A DNA stretch of 64,000 nucleotides. Origin: Schistosoma mansoni. Its lineage: Eukaryota; Platyhelminthes; Trematoda; Strigeidida; Schistosomatidae. Position numbers and translations under genes: made by a program. Where the stretch lies: contig NC_031500.1 in the NCBI RefSeq assembly GCF_000237925.1, positions 11,743,753 through 11,807,752 on the forward strand. The letters are read 5' to 3'. This document shows, in pieces, positions 12,010-26,300 of the stretch. The number at the start of each line of letters is the position of its first letter. The stretch's first letter is position 1. A model generated the notes under the pieces. It saw only the letters and a list, made by a program, of their open reading frames with translations. It did no database searches and had not been told where the DNA came from.

Positions 12010-13290
12010 TCCAAAATTTTGATAACTCTGCTGGTTAGGCTGACGGATCGATAGTTCTCAGATTTATGTCTTACACCTATGGCTTTCTTCCAGTCGTTTG
12101 GTAATCGACCTCGGGTCTTAACTTCTACGGAAATAACCAATTAGGTCCCATACATATCTTATTTATGGAGCACTCTTGAAATTAAGTAAAGCCTACTGGC
12201 CCTGAACAAATACACATATATATAGGATTGTCTACGTCAGAAAGTATCCAGCATCAAAGGGAGTTATTCTTTTCCTTTTTCAATGTTATCTGTTGTCAGC
12301 TAACGCATCTTTTCTTCATATAAGTCTCGAAGTTCTGGTAAATTAACTAGCTATTTAGATAATATCGATCAGCAAGATAGTCATGGATTATTAACACTTT
12401 CAGGATGATGGACAAGTTAAATCATCTCAGTGAATTAGACCTTTGTCTAACTAGTAACAAGGCTTCTAAGAGCGGATAATACAGATCACATAATGCAGTT
12501 ATGTTCTAAGATCAAGAGAGATTTTCACATTTCTGATAAGAGGCAACCTAGTCGTGGGTTATGAAAATGGAGTGGATCAACTACTTAGTAGTTAAAACTT
12601 CCGAAAATATTTAATAAGGCCTGTATGAGTGAACATGTGCATGTTAATGTTAATGCTGTTGGGTAATATGATCGAAGCTGCATCTATCTCGTCTCTTTCC
12701 AATTGAGATAAATATTTCGTAACTTGGGAAACCCAGTGCAAGGAATAATAACAAATGTACGTTTAGTAACCCTTCGTTTATAGATGATACCGACATCATT
12801 CGCATCGCAGTTTTGAAAGTAACTCGGAAGAATATGTAAAAAATTCTTAAATGTTGAGAAACATAATGGTGATAACTGTGATTGTTTGTCGAAATATCCA
12901 CCTGTCTTAGAAGACATAAAAATTAATATTGTATGGCGTTACAAAACACGTACAAGTTACCGAGATTTCTCTGGCGGTGTTATCAAAATAAGGGGATGTA
13001 AAACAGTAAGATAGAAACGACCTTTGATTTTGAATTATTGATCGATTGGTTGTATCAATACGTTTAATTGGACAGTTTTAGTTAGTTAGAAGCTAATTGA
13101 TCTGAGAATGTAAACACATATCGTTGTGGGATTCACTCCATCGGCAATTCCAGCTAACTAATCAAGTTGCTCATAACATTAACGGCGAGCCTGTTGAAAA
13201 TCTTGGAGTCTCAATATGCCTAGAACAAAAAACAGAATCAAACGTAAAATCTGAATCTAATACTTAAGCGGAGGACTCTTGTACTATAGA
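12010..13290. other. Intergenic, no gene seen
   Basis: Lies between the unclassified repeat and the gypsy fragment. Two overlapping minus-strand frames at 12650-12917 are short and show no family motif. Confidence 0.5.
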
Positions 13291-13299
13291 ACAAAAACT

Positions 13300-14018
13300 T
13301 GGTGAAATAAAACTACTGCTTGAATTGGTTCGCAACACTAGTTTTAAAATCTGGCTTTTGGCAAATAGAAGTACATCCAAATGATCGACACTAGACGGCT
13401 TTTACCATACCATTGAGTTTATATGAACTTCAAACAATGGCTTTTGGTCTAACTAATAAGCCGTCTACTTTTTAACGACTAATGCATACAAAACTGTCTG
13501 GTCTGGTGCCACATGCTTCCTTGGTGTATCTGGATGGTGTTATAGTACACGGAACAACTGCTCAAGAATATTTAGAAACTTTGCAAATAGTCTTAGAACT
13601 CCTGCAAAAATTTGGTTTAAAAGTACAACCACCGAAATCTTGCTTGTTGAGGAAGCAAGTTAAATTCCTAGGTTATTTCGTTGGTAATCAAGGGATACAC
13701 TCAACTAGCGAGAAAGTCGATGTCATCCGAAACTGGGTTGTTCCACAAAGTGCTAATGAACTCCTCTGCTTCCTAGGCTTAGTAACTTATTATAGAAGGT
13801 TTATCCAAGGATTTTCAGATACTGTGGCTCCTCTTCATGCATTTCTGGGAAAGGACGTTAATTTTGAATGGACTGATAAGTGCCAAAAATCTTTCGATCG
13901 GTTGAAAGATTTGTTGTGTCCGACACCAATTTCAGCATATCCAGACTGTTCTCCCACTGCTGGTCGTTTCATCTTAGACATCGATGCAGGTGGCCAAGCT
14001 ATCGGTTTTTTTATATGA
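13300..14018 (+). mobile_element. Ty3/gypsy pol fragment (RT, RNase H start)
   Basis: Degenerate RT (SGFWQIEVHPND, AFGLTNKP), then an open frame from 13482 with LVYLDGVIVHG (YLDG in place of YxDD), KVKFLGYFVGNQGIHS-type connection, FLGLVTYYRRFIQGFS, and the start of RNase H. It is truncated after DIDAGGQAIG. The YLDG change would kill the active site. Confidence 0.8.
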
Positions 14019-14344
14019 AAATGTCTTAACAAGTATATGCGTGATCAGATTGTTCGAAATGTATTGCGCAAGTATATCACATAATCCTGATAAACTTCGT
14101 CTTTTCATTGCATTATCGAAATTTATCAAATGGACTAATTTTCATAATCTTACTAAATTTATCCGACATTTTGGCTAATGAACTCACAATATGCTCAAAA
14201 TTTCTCTTCGTTTTCTCCAAAATAGTAAGAGAGTAGTGTGAATACAACGTACTCATTAGTTCAACGTGACATAGGGGTAGATATGGATGATGAAAACTTA
14301 ATATCAGTTTTCATTTAGCTAATGTATGCAATCAGGTTATAGGC

Positions 14345-14760
14345 TTACTTAGCAATCGGCAAATGAAATTGTGGATATTGTACTTGAAAGCACTTAGTCT
14401 CCATTTTAACTATATCCAAGTCATTTGAATCGTAAGCGAACTCTGACTGAAATAAAGTCAAGGCAACAAATTTCTCTGTGAATACTTGTCGGATTTGACT
14501 TTCAATGTAATTTGTTGATGGTTTATGATTTTTATAAACCACGAATACCTTGCCTTTCAACATGTGTTCGAAACGCCTAATAGCCAGGTAAGTCATGAGG
14601 AGTTTTCCTCCAAAGGTGAATTACCCAGTCCCCGTTGGAGCAAGTCGTTTCGTGAGGAACGTCATTGATTGCTAAGTATTTTCGCCACCTAATTGAAGAC
14701 ATCACTTGCTGCTTCGTCTGAAATATCTACCATTAAATGTAGTGCGGGATTACTGTCTAG
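14345..14760 (-). mobile_element. Ty3/gypsy RNase H fragment
   Basis: On the minus strand: NPALHLMVDISDEAASDVF, a frameshift, then YLAIRRFEHMLKGKVFVVYK and NHKPSTNY. The pattern is the RNase H of gypsy elements (AIRHF...TDHKPL). Opposite strand and different lineage from the neighbour at 13.3-14.0 kb. Confidence 0.7.
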
Positions 14761-15484
14761 CTACATTAACATAGACGATTGAACTTGTTTATTTTTTAAT
14801 TCTTGTTATAACAATAAAACTGGTATAGTTTGACATAAAGGAAAAGGGCTAAAGCTGTGGATGAAGATCTGCTATACTCCGAAGATAGATCAGAAACTGC
14901 TTACAGTACACGAAGTTTTATATTTTTACTCATAATTATGAATAGTCAAATTTAAATATACTGAACTGGGAAAAACTTGGCAATAACTAACTGATAACTT
15001 AATAGATATTTACATTTTACGACATCATAAGATTGAACTGCTATAATTATGTCAGTGAATTTTTTTTACTATCAAGTACATCACAGTAAACACCCATTGT
15101 TTCTGACGTGTTGTAAATGAAATAATTGTTAAATTAAACACTAATTTGGCAACGGAAGACAGTGAACTACCAATCAAGTTTATATTTGGATAGTTTAATG
15201 GTAAATTATTCGATCGAATATTTATTATTTTTGTATCGGCAGATGTATGTAGGAAGTCTGTTTTTCTCCTTTTAAGAATCCCTTAAAGACTTAATTTGAG
15301 ACAAAACACGTGGCTGGTTTTTGAGTGTCTTTTGGAAAGACAGAGTTTAGTCTTTTAATAAAATGCATACCCCATGTATGGTGTTTAGTATAATCTTAAC
15401 TTAGATAGGTTCAACTCAGAGTTGAGTTAACAGCCGGGGAGATGAATGGGCAACTGGTGGTTAGCCACAGTTTTAATTTGATTA

Positions 15485-16130
15485 GATGTGTATATAGTTT
15501 TGACATAACCATGGTATCAGCAAATAGATTTTTCAACCAAATGTTTCTCAATGGAGGAAGATGTCTGTCTATCTTGTGATCTTATTTGACCAGTGGGATT
15601 CATTTGTTTCTGCAGCCATTTAGGTATGTGTTCTGCCACCCTTAATTTCGGATTACGATTGCTCCTCCCTATATACGTGTTTCCTCACAAACATGTAAAT
15701 TGATAGACACAATGGGATGTGATACAATCGCTTATGTGCTGTTTGGGTTTTTGGTGAAACACGGACCTTGTCTTTCCAATGGTCAAATAGATTTTTTCTT
15801 AGATTTTTTTTACACAAGACCAAAGTATATGAACGAGTGTTCCAACCGATGATCTGAGTACTTTTACCACTATAAGGAACTGATCATTTAAACGACAGCT
15901 ATATTTTACTAGAGAATCTTTACTGCTTTTGATCTAAAAGGTAACTAAGATTGCTCTTCTTAAATTCAGATTGAATGACCGTTTGGTCCTCATTTTTCAG
16001 CAATTAGTCAACGAATGCTCATGAAAAGGCTTTTTTTAATTGTCATATAAAATATTTTAAATTTCGGAATCAGGATTTATTTTTAGGTCTGAGGCGTTAT
16101 TGTGCATTAGAGTCCACATTAACATTTATA
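15485..16130 (-). mobile_element. Penelope-like element relic, GIY-YIG part
   Basis: On the minus strand: VYQFTC, a stop where the second Cys should be, then NTYIGRSNRNPKLRVAEHIP and KWLQKQM, SSSIEKHLVE. These are the GIY-YIG nuclease signatures. The upstream part to about 16130 is a degraded linker. Second Penelope relic in the window, opposite strand to the first. Confidence 0.7.
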
Positions 16131-16153
16131 TGACTTTTACATGAGTAAGCGTC

Positions 16154-16207
16154 ACACGTGGCCTAACCATCTCAGTCGATGAAGATTGAGATGGTTAGGC
16201 CACGTGT
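16154..16207. repeat. 21-bp inverted repeat at the 5' edge of a LINE copy
   Basis: Arms ACACGTGGCCTAACCATCTC and its exact complement, each 21 bp, separated by 12 bp (16175-16186). The right arm is LINE sequence (the WLGHVL region), so the left arm is an inverted duplicate of the element's own 5' edge. Confidence 0.75.
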
Positions 16208-16668
16208 TACGGATGCCTGAACATCGGTTACCGCGACGCGCTATGCTGACTGGTGTAGGGGATGGTTGGAAGAAAGTTAGGGGCGGCCAAACCAAAACCG
16301 TGGCATCAGTGCTTAAAGTCACTAACTTCTAGTCTGAGCCATGTTGGTAGATGCAGACTACCTGGTTGGGGTCCGCGTGACTATCGTGACCAATGGTTGG
16401 AGACTCTAGGTGACATGGCTCAGAATCGATCACAATGGCGTGGGTGTATACACTCCTTATCTTCCCTTAAACCTTAAGATTAAAATTGCTTCATAACTTT
16501 CTGCCTTCCTATACTATATCCTTATATACAACCTATCTTTTATATACTACCACCACTAAATTAACTATCTCTATGAATCCGGTGTTCATCTTGTTGTGCT
16601 AAGGAGGTATGGCAACTTGGACCGATGCATAAATGTGCCTGGTCCTACGTTGTAGCTGACTGACTGAC
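16175..16668 (+). mobile_element. CR1-like LINE 3' end, best preserved
   Basis: The tail reads EMVRPRV (RWLGHVLRMPEHRLP-type, shifted frame), then LPGWGPRDYRDQWLETLGDM and SSLKP stop. The 3' UTR ends TGACTGACTGACTGAA, a tandem terminal repeat typical of CR1-type elements. Its 5' edge is an inverted duplication. Confidence 0.8.
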
Positions 16669-16921
16669 TGAAGTGTCAAGTACAACTTGGACCTAAAATA
16701 CTCTGGGGGAAGAAAAAGTGTATTTTGATGCGTTTTTTGACGTTTATAGTCATTTCCATGGTTTTCTAAAACGGATAGTCAGTATTTTCACGTATAAACA
16801 ACCCCGGGATTTTTTATAACATTATATTAGGTTAGGTTAATTTGTCCTTATGAATATTTACTCTCTCAATATAATCCCTTTTTTGGCTGACCATTTTTTC
16901 ATTCTTTCTAGCTTTCTAAAG

Positions 16922-17396
16922 ATGTTATCCTGTGAGGAACTAGCAATAATGAGAAATTTACCTTCTCTTGTGTCAGATTTGGAAAGTATGGATATTATTG
17001 ATCACCTTACTGCTACTACTCCCCCATTAATCACTCCTACTGATTATGAATCAATTATAGCGACTTCCCAAAGAGAGGGCAGAAGAGCAGGAGTAAGATG
17101 TTTGATTGCTTGTTTACTACGTCGATCAGAAATTCAAAAAGTATTCAGATCTTTTTTGAATATATTGAAAGAAGATTACAGCCATTTGTTTGATTTGTTA
17201 GACAAAACATACGAGAGCTTAAAAAATAAAAATAACAATGAATCTGATTTTGGTGCATTAAACAAAATTCCTTTTTGTTCTAGTATCGTTTCGGAGACAG
17301 AAAATCCACTAACTGTAACTACCCCCTGCCAATCAATCTCTAAAGACGTTGATCATTCGAAGATGTTTTTAAAAGGGCTCGGAGTTTCTGAGAATG
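16922..17396 (+). CDS. CARD exon
   Basis: The start ATG follows an acceptor (CATTCTTTCTAG at 16900-16911) by ten bases, so the exon may be a first coding exon after a 5' UTR intron or a trans-splice acceptor. It encodes the death-fold domain, then a Ser/Asn-rich linker. The reading frame stays open upstream to 16850, but the splice-like tract argues for the ATG at 16922. The donor is AATG/GTAATT in phase 1. The CARD call rests on the helix pattern and the R/E-rich helices 3-4. Confidence 0.75.
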
Positions 17397-20300
17397 GTAA
17401 TTGTTCAACTAACTAGCATGCTATTAACGTATATATATTCACCATTAAATACTGATTGAAGATAGATATCTTTTGGTTCATGAGGTCATAATATAAACTG
17501 ATTGCTTCTCTGCTCTTTTCACTATTTCGTAGTCAGTATATAGTGTTAAGTTTAGGAGTTGAGACAACATATCTAGGACGTGCCTAACTGACCAAAGTTT
17601 GTGTTTCAGAATGATATCACTTGTCGAATCGTGATGAGCAAAATGTTGGAACAAATGTAGCTTAGCTTTACAATAATCTATATGATAGTCATCGAATATT
17701 AACGACTCTTTGGAGAAAATTGTGATTGAACGCAGAATTGTCGAACTATGTTAACTCAGATATACTAGGTTTCTGATAAAAAAGGATAGTTTAAAATATT
17801 TTTCTCTTAGGTATACTACTGTAATACGTTATACGGTAATAAGACTAGTCGCATTGTATCAGATCCAGGATTCACGACCCAGAATAGAGAGCCAGATGAC
17901 ACAGTTATAAGCAGTTACACTCAGTCAGTCCGAAGTGGGAATCAATAACAGGAAAGGAAATCACGTATTTAATGGTCCGTAAGCTAAGTACCTGTCTGTG
18001 CATGCTCATTAATCAGTCGTATCTTACACGCACTACCATATATCAGTTTCTCAAGTGTGAAACATAGCCGCTTGGCTAGCAGTTTTGTACTCTGGATTTT
18101 TTGCAACTGGACTATTATCACGGCAGCGTCGAAGATATTTTAAAATACAACAAGTTGTCATGGCTTTTGGTATATAGGAATCGATCTTGTTTGTTACTTA
18201 ATCACTAACATTCATATAATTTACCTACACATGTAAACTTATCAATTATTGTGGATTATTTATCAAATGCGGGTTCAGGTTTCTGCCATTCATGTGGAGT
18301 ACTTATGGACATTTTTTCCGGAGTGATTAAATGTTATTTTGGGTAGCTAAATATAGTCACACAGTAAAATGTCATTTTCACGTTCCAGATGAAAAAAATC
18401 ATTCAATGAGTAACATTTACACTAACACCATACACCTCAAAGCTGTTTTCGGGACACCAAGGGGAAAACTAATATACAATATAGATAGTGGTAAAATTTG
18501 CCTAGCGCTACTGTTTTTTTTCTTTGAATGATAGAGAGGATGATGTGCTCATTACCGAATCGCTTTCAAAGGACTTTCATGGTGTTCTTACACTTTGTAA
18601 ATACTCAAATTTGACTTAATGTTTAATATTTATGGTTAAGTCCTAATTTCATTGACATTCGACTTGTCTACAAAATTCAGATATTTTAATCGTTTATATT
18701 TCAATTAGCTTCTGAGGATAGCTACTTTCGTTGCCAATATTTAGTATTTAAGCATGTTATTCTACTATAGAAATAAAGCCTATTCTACTTTTTACTGATC
18801 TTCAATCTTATCTCTACGTTTTACAGATCATTAGGTCTGGTTTTTATCCATGCTTCTAGTAAGCTTATATTTTCGACAAATTACTTCTAAAATCCATATT
18901 CATCAAATAGTATAACTATTAGGTGTTTAGAGGCAGTCGACAGGACACTCTTGATCTAGCTTTCTTATCAGCTGTCACTTGTCAGCAAGGTATATCTGTA
19001 ACCTTGATGTAACTGGTTCTCCCTGGCTGGTTCAATCCCGTATCTCCCAGGCTCGCAATCTGAAATGTTACCACTAAGCTATTAGGGTTGCAACTAACCT
19101 CCTATAGGACTGAGATATTTGCAATTAATTGATCATTAAGTAGTAGCCAATATCATGTCCAAATCTTTTAGTGCTGATTGAATTCTATCGATCAAATTGC
19201 AATGTGTCCACTTGTCTAAGTGATTCGACATCACATAGACTATGTTGAGACTTTACGGGTGCACGTCGTTGACTAGTGACCAATAGCATGAAACATAGGT
19301 CCGGAGCTCTTTTTGCCCGTTCCTTCACATCATCTAAGTCAACCGACTGAAGCTTCACCCCAACATCATTCTAATGCTACATGGGGTCACTGGGAAAGGA
19401 TTCTATCATATTATTTGATGTTGAGTATCTTTTTAATGCTCTATATTTAAGCAAAGCACAAAAAATACAACAATGGATATTTCAGAAAGTAGAGTCTCTG
19501 TTATCACTTTTATTGATAATAATTTTCTATTTGTAGAATATGCGATACTCGGTTTGTATTATCTAATAATGAACCGAATCAAGTATTGTCCTCTTGCATT
19601 AGTTTTAGTCTTTTCAAGTCTAAAACAATTTAACTATCGATACGTTTTTATTATTCAGTCCTGTTTCATTTTTATTTTTAAAAATCTATCAGATATCATA
19701 TTCAACATTATTTCAACTATATGCTCACATCCAATTGCTGTTATGAATTGGAAAAATCTTTTAAATGAATTGATAGGATGTAATACTATTGATTCTATTG
19801 GTATTTTTATGAATAGTAATAATTCACATTTACAAAACAATGATTCAAATATGAAAGATTTAGAAGATTTTCTATGGTGTACATCAAATTGTCGTCGTGG
19901 TCTCTTTCATTTTTTCTCAATTAATATAATTCGAAATTTAGAAAATCGTGGTTCTCCTCTCAAACGATCATATCTAGTGAATGTTGACACTGGTAAATTT
20001 AATGCTGTAAGTTTTATTATTCAGTCAGTGTCAGTTTTATGATTGATTATATAATGAACATTGAGATTAGTGAAAATACAAACTACTGGCTTAAATACTT
20101 GATTCTTATGGATTAAATCAGTAATCAAATGCTCTATTTTTAATCTTGGACAGCTTAATATGCATGAAATTCATAGTCTATGTAGCTCATATTTTTATAT
20201 ATGAGCATGTGTATTTGATCACTTTATCTCCCTATTAGATAGTGTAATCGAAGAGATATGATGTAAAGATATTGTTGAAATATATTCAAATGCATTTAAA

Positions 20301-23300
20301 GTGTTGAAAATATTAGAAACCTTTGTTTGTATCCCATTCCCAGCTTACATCAATAATCACTATAATGTACTTCATTCACAACAGTGCGAGTGTACCCTTA
20401 TGAAGGAATTAGCATCTCACTAGAATAAATTTATTCATTTCTAATAAAAAGATTTTAAAAAATTAAGGTGGAAAAATATCTATGTTATATATTTTTCCGT
20501 TTAGTACTTCTTAACCACTCAACTTTAATGAGATCAAGACTTGACCTAAGAACAAGATTTATCCCAATGTACCGGAATGACTTTTCATAGTAATAAAAAC
20601 AAGAATTTCTGTGTGAATTTACACAATCGTTGATTAGCTGGAAATGAATCAGTCAGGATATTAGGATTTGACTTTGAAATGAAGATGCAATTATTAGTAG
20701 TTTGTCTTTCTCTTTGAACAGAGTTGTTATAGCAGTGGTTGGGGTCGATTTGCATCAGGTCTACTAGTTTAGACTTTCTGTTTAACTTCCTGGTAGTAAG
20801 TAAAGATGTCGTCTCCTTTGTATGCTCCAAAACTGGCTTGACTATTTCGGATGGTTTGATCTTGAAGATAGCTAAATGAGTATTGAGTGGTATTTTATAG
20901 TGAGTTTCATTACTGGAAATAGAGGTCGCTTAACATAATTGTCTACCTCATGCAAGCTGATCAATCAACTGGGACTTTGTAGATTACATTACGTCTTCTC
21001 AAAATACGATAGCATGTCAAAACGGTAGTCCGTAGCGAGTACTTTTTAAAATAAAGTAAACGACCACTTTTATACCTTACTATGTCGATTAAATTGCTTC
21101 TTCATAGATATGTTTAGTTGAGACCCATCATTTGGCACTGGACTAAAAATGTTTTCAATTTCCAGTATCATACGGTCTCAGACTGGAATTTGAGAGTTCG
21201 ATACAGTACGATAAATAAACGGAAACCTGTAAAGCCCCTGAGGGTACTATCGTTTCAAGATTTTTTCCGTTTGTTTGAATTGTATGGTTCACGAATGTGA
21301 TTTGTACGGTTATTTATCTTTCTTTTTAAGAAAACCTGTTTTTTTATTGATTGTGATTTATACTGTTCACAGTCTATACATTTCAAAACCCGATGATAAA
21401 ACCGAATGATATGATTATTATAAGTCTTGCTACAAACGTTTGAAAACATTATAACAAAGTTAACTCAAAACATTTGTATTATTGTGCGATTAAGTAATGT
21501 CGCGTACGGATTATCACAAATGAATTTTTAGGCTGAAAAAAGAATCAATAATTTCTATTTATTCCAATGTGTATTCACACTAGACACTGACGTTATCTTA
21601 TTAATCGCAAAATTAAGACGTATTAGTTATATTTAAAGTGTTATATTAATAAAAGTTAACTTTATTATCAATATCGTAAAACACTTATGTGAAGAGACCT
21701 CTCATTATTTAGCATTATACTCCTATAAAATTAATTATCTAGCCAGAAAAAGTTTAATCTACTTAGTATAATTTTATTTATTTAAACACATAAATATTGA
21801 TACAAAGAGGCACCAAACATATATGCACCACAATTCGTCATTCGATTTGTGTGAAGAATGGAACACTGCCTTGTTGCCTAAACCAAAGCAGGCGGTTTTG
21901 TTAGAGGGTCACTATCCAAACCTTTGACCTAGAAGTCTAATTGACGAGTCAGTGGAGCAATGTTAAAAGATGCAGTCCTATGTTAACCGATGACCAACAA
22001 ATGTTCATACTCCATTTGTTCTCTTAGAATCATGGAGCCCATGTGCACCATTTGTTTGGAACCAGTGTTTTCCAACCCCTTTAGGCGGATCCTCTGTATC
22101 CATCAGCTCGGTTAAAGCATAAGACATTCGCTTTTCGTCCTCTGGATTTCGTAAACGACACTCCGCGTGCGAGAAGGTAGTAAGTAGGAATTTCGTGGTA
22201 GTGGCTGTATACACGTGACTATGTGAGAGGATTTCAAAAGCAAACTCTCCCCACCTTAGGTCATACCAGAGCAGCTAAATTTAGTTCAACTGTTTATTTG
22301 TTGGTGTTATGATCGGTTAACTTGTAGTTTATTTCACATGAAATTCGGCTTATGAAAATCAGTTATTTAGATTAATTATTTAAGCATACAAAATATGAGA
22401 TTCACATTTACACTGATCTGCATTTTGTTATGTCTATATAGTCATTATTGGAGTGGTATGGGCTCACAGTGGTTAAAATGTTCGACATCCTAACACAAAG
22501 TCATAAAGTCAGATTAAACAACTAGGTAGAGTATAATCAGGCGTCTCATTTTAAACTATAATGCGAAGTTAAATACATTAATTTGTGCCTATTAAGTGCG
22601 TTAATAGGTCATTAGGAACTTATCTGATTTAAGGTTATAATTTGTCTATTAGAAAAATATTTCCGGTTACTTTTAATTGAGATCATAACCGATCAATGTT
22701 GTACCAGCCCCCAAATGCTCTGGTACGGCTGAGAGTGGGGAGACTTCGCTCTCCCTCTCGAAATGCTCTCACGTGGCCATGCGTATATAGCCTCTGCCAG
22801 GGAAGTCCTACTCACTGCCTTCTTGTGGAATTACTGTTGTTTACGAAATTGAGAGGACGAAAAGCGAACGTCCGGCGCTTTAACCGGGTTGGTGGACACG
22901 GAAAGTTCACCTAGAGGAGTTGGAAAACCCTGATTCCAAACCAATGGTGCACATGGGCTCCAGTATCCTGAAGGAACAAATGGCGTATGAACCAATTGTT
23001 GGTCACCGGCTACCATGGGACTGTATCTCCCCACGATGCTCCACTGCCTTGTGGATCAGATCTTTAGGTCAAAGGCTCCGTGTGTGGCCTCCTAAGAAAA
23101 CCACTTGCTTCAGTTTAGGCACCTGGGCAGTATCACAGCCCTCACACAAATCAAATGAGGTTTGTATGGCGCATATGTATCTGGTGCTTCCTTGTACCAA
23201 TATTTATGTGTTGAAGTGAAATAATTGATAAAAATGTTGTACCACCACTGGAAACACTGGATGGCCGTTTAGTCCTAGTATGGGAATCCTCAGTAGGAGT

Positions 23301-26300
23301 GATGATCCATGATCCTGCACGCCTGATTCGAACTTTGGACCTTCGGTCTCGCACACGAACGCTTAACATGTAGACCACTGAGCTGGCATCTAACGGTGTT
23401 AATGTCCAACTTCAATTTAACAATCTCCACAACCCTGTACTGATAATTTTTGGTCATAGTGTTAAAAATTTGGTCAAAATAATCATTGAATACTGTTGAT
23501 AAATATAATTACTTTGAATTGATTAATTATCATTAATATCTTTCATTCTGTTTGTTTATTTTATTTTAAGCAATTAATTCGTAAATTAGTCACAGAAAAA
23601 TTAATTCCAACTTTACAACATTTTAATCTTTGGAATTTAGCCAATCGAATTCAAACACAAATTGAATACAATGATGAAAATACTTATGATTCTGTGAAAA
23701 ACTCTATTTTGAATAAATGTAGCCTTTTGTATATGAATAGTTTTCCTTTGAAATTACTCAATTCTACTTGTCATAATAATAATATTAACAACGATAGTAA
23801 TTTACTATTTGATCTAAATCAACCTATTTCATCATGTGATCTATTAAAATCTTGTCCTCAATTTAATTATGCGAAATGTAAGTTGAGAATTAATAATTAG
23901 ATTATTATTATTATTATCAATCTAATTGTGTGTATTACAAATATTACGAATAAACCATGAACGTCTAGCCAAAATTTTAATTCTGATTTCTTGTATATTT
24001 GAACTGAGATAATATCTGGGTCGACGTTGGAATATTTGCTCAGAAGTAGTAATCTAGGGGAACATTAACAAACTTTGGAAATTCATAGATTCTTATCAAT
24101 GTTTACCTCACCATTCTTACCTTTTGTAGTAGTTGGATTAAAATGCTGGTGATTGTTAACCTTTATTAGCTTGGGTCACTAAAGGTAATATAACCTTTAA
24201 AAACTATCAGATAAGTAGCGATATTTAACTGTGATATTTAATTGTTGTTGCTTGGTGAAATGCAATTTCCTATCCATGTATTACTTTTTGTATTAAGCTG
24301 TATGGGGTTGTCTCAGTATGTATTTTCCAGGCTGATAATTAGGATTAAAATTGTGATGGTTTGTGTTTCCCGTTGTTGATATCAATGACTTCAAGTAGTC
24401 GATTTCTATTGGCATATGTGGACATTAAGAGGATTGCCTCACTTTCGATATTGAGCTACAAGCTTTTCTTAAACTTTATTTTCATCTGGTACTCATCGTC
24501 TGGATGTGATTGAATCCAATGATGGTGTTCACATCAAGACTCGGACCCCCAGTACCTTTCGCTTCAAACGCCAATCTGTTACTTACACTGTGATTCAGGT
24601 GCATCCAGCCGGCAAGTCTCAACTAGAAAGAGACATAAGCCCTAGATATATCAATTGTGAATCTATTCCATCTATTGAGTTTTAAACAGTTAAATTGTTT
24701 TTTTCATGTACTAAGTATATATATATATATAATTGTACATGGCAACGTAATGATGAAAAGTGTTAGTGGAAATTTATCTTTACAATGGTACATAAACTTG
24801 AAAAGATTACTATTAGGATTCAATCTAAGAATTATGTTTGAAGAAGCAAGCAATACTTGATAGTTTAGTTTAACAAGTCGCAAATACAAAACACATGACA
24901 ATCTATTCGTAAGTATATTTTTAACATTTAAATAGAATTCGAAAAATCCTGTGTATATCTTGTCTCTGGTATACTGTCTCATTTTTAGTTGTAAGCAAAC
25001 ATGTCGTTTTATCACAGTATTTTATTAGTAGACTTAAAGGAATTTATGAATTAATGCTTTTTTCTAGTGTTTTCAATATGGGGTTATGAAGATCGTTGAA
25101 ATTGACTGAAATTATGAACCGATCTAAAATAGACCACCATTTGAAAACCTGGAGGCACTGTGTGATCGTTTCATCGTAGTATAAATGTGTTTGCATCCAC
25201 AATTCTGCAGGTGGGGATCGAACCCAAGACTTGGTCTCGCGCGCGAACTCTTAGCCTGCACACCACTAAGATAGTATCCAAGGATGATGATAGTCACATA
25301 ATTAGAGTAATTGTAGATAGAGACCTATACGATAATCCAGCAACTTCATATCTAATTGCGCAAATCCATGTTCTTTTCTCCAAAAAAATTTTTTATGGTA
25401 TAGGTATATACCTGTTTTAATGATTTGCTGTTATCATACATTATTTCTTTTCTTACAGCTTTACTTTTCTCATGTATTGAACCAATATTTCATCATTCTC
25501 TTATACTTTTGGATTGGCCATTTCTACTACATGAATTAAATGTTTGTTCTAATTGTATTTTATATTTACTCACTTGCCATTCTTATTCACAATGTTTATT
25601 ATCTACTAAAAATAGTAATAGTATTTTATTAACTGAATCAAACAATTGTAATTCTTTTTATCAAAATATTCAAGATGAGAACATTAAACATATTGCATTG
25701 GTTATTGTATTTTGTACAATCCTTCAAAATACATTATATCAAAAAATTATTATAGATCAAGATCATCAAATTCTAAGTCAATCTATACAATCTCTAAGTG
25801 AAAGTGTTCAAAAGGTAAGATTTTTAATTGTAATTTTCTTCTGTTTTAAATACTTTCTCATGTCTTATATTAGACATCATCATAAAATAATCATGTTATG
25901 ATGGAACGAATATTAGGGAAGTTAAAAACTATCGCTGCTATTTTTTGCAGTTACGATTATTTGTATATTTATTATATAATTAGTAATTACCCTCGTACAA
26001 CTAAGGGTGGGGAGAGTCAGCTGTCCCTCTCAAAATTCTCTTACATGGCTACGTGTATACAACCACTACTACGAAATTCCTACTCACTACCTTCTCGTGG
26101 CGAGAATGTCATTTATGAAATTGAGAGGATGAAAAGCGAATGTTTATCCCCTAACCGGGTTAGTGGACACAGAGGGTCCACTTAGGGGAGTTGGAAAACC
26201 ATGATTCCAAACCAATGGTTCACATGGGCTCCAGGATTCTAAGGGAACAAATGGAGTATGAACATGTTGTTGGTCGCCGGTTAACATAGAATTGCATCTC

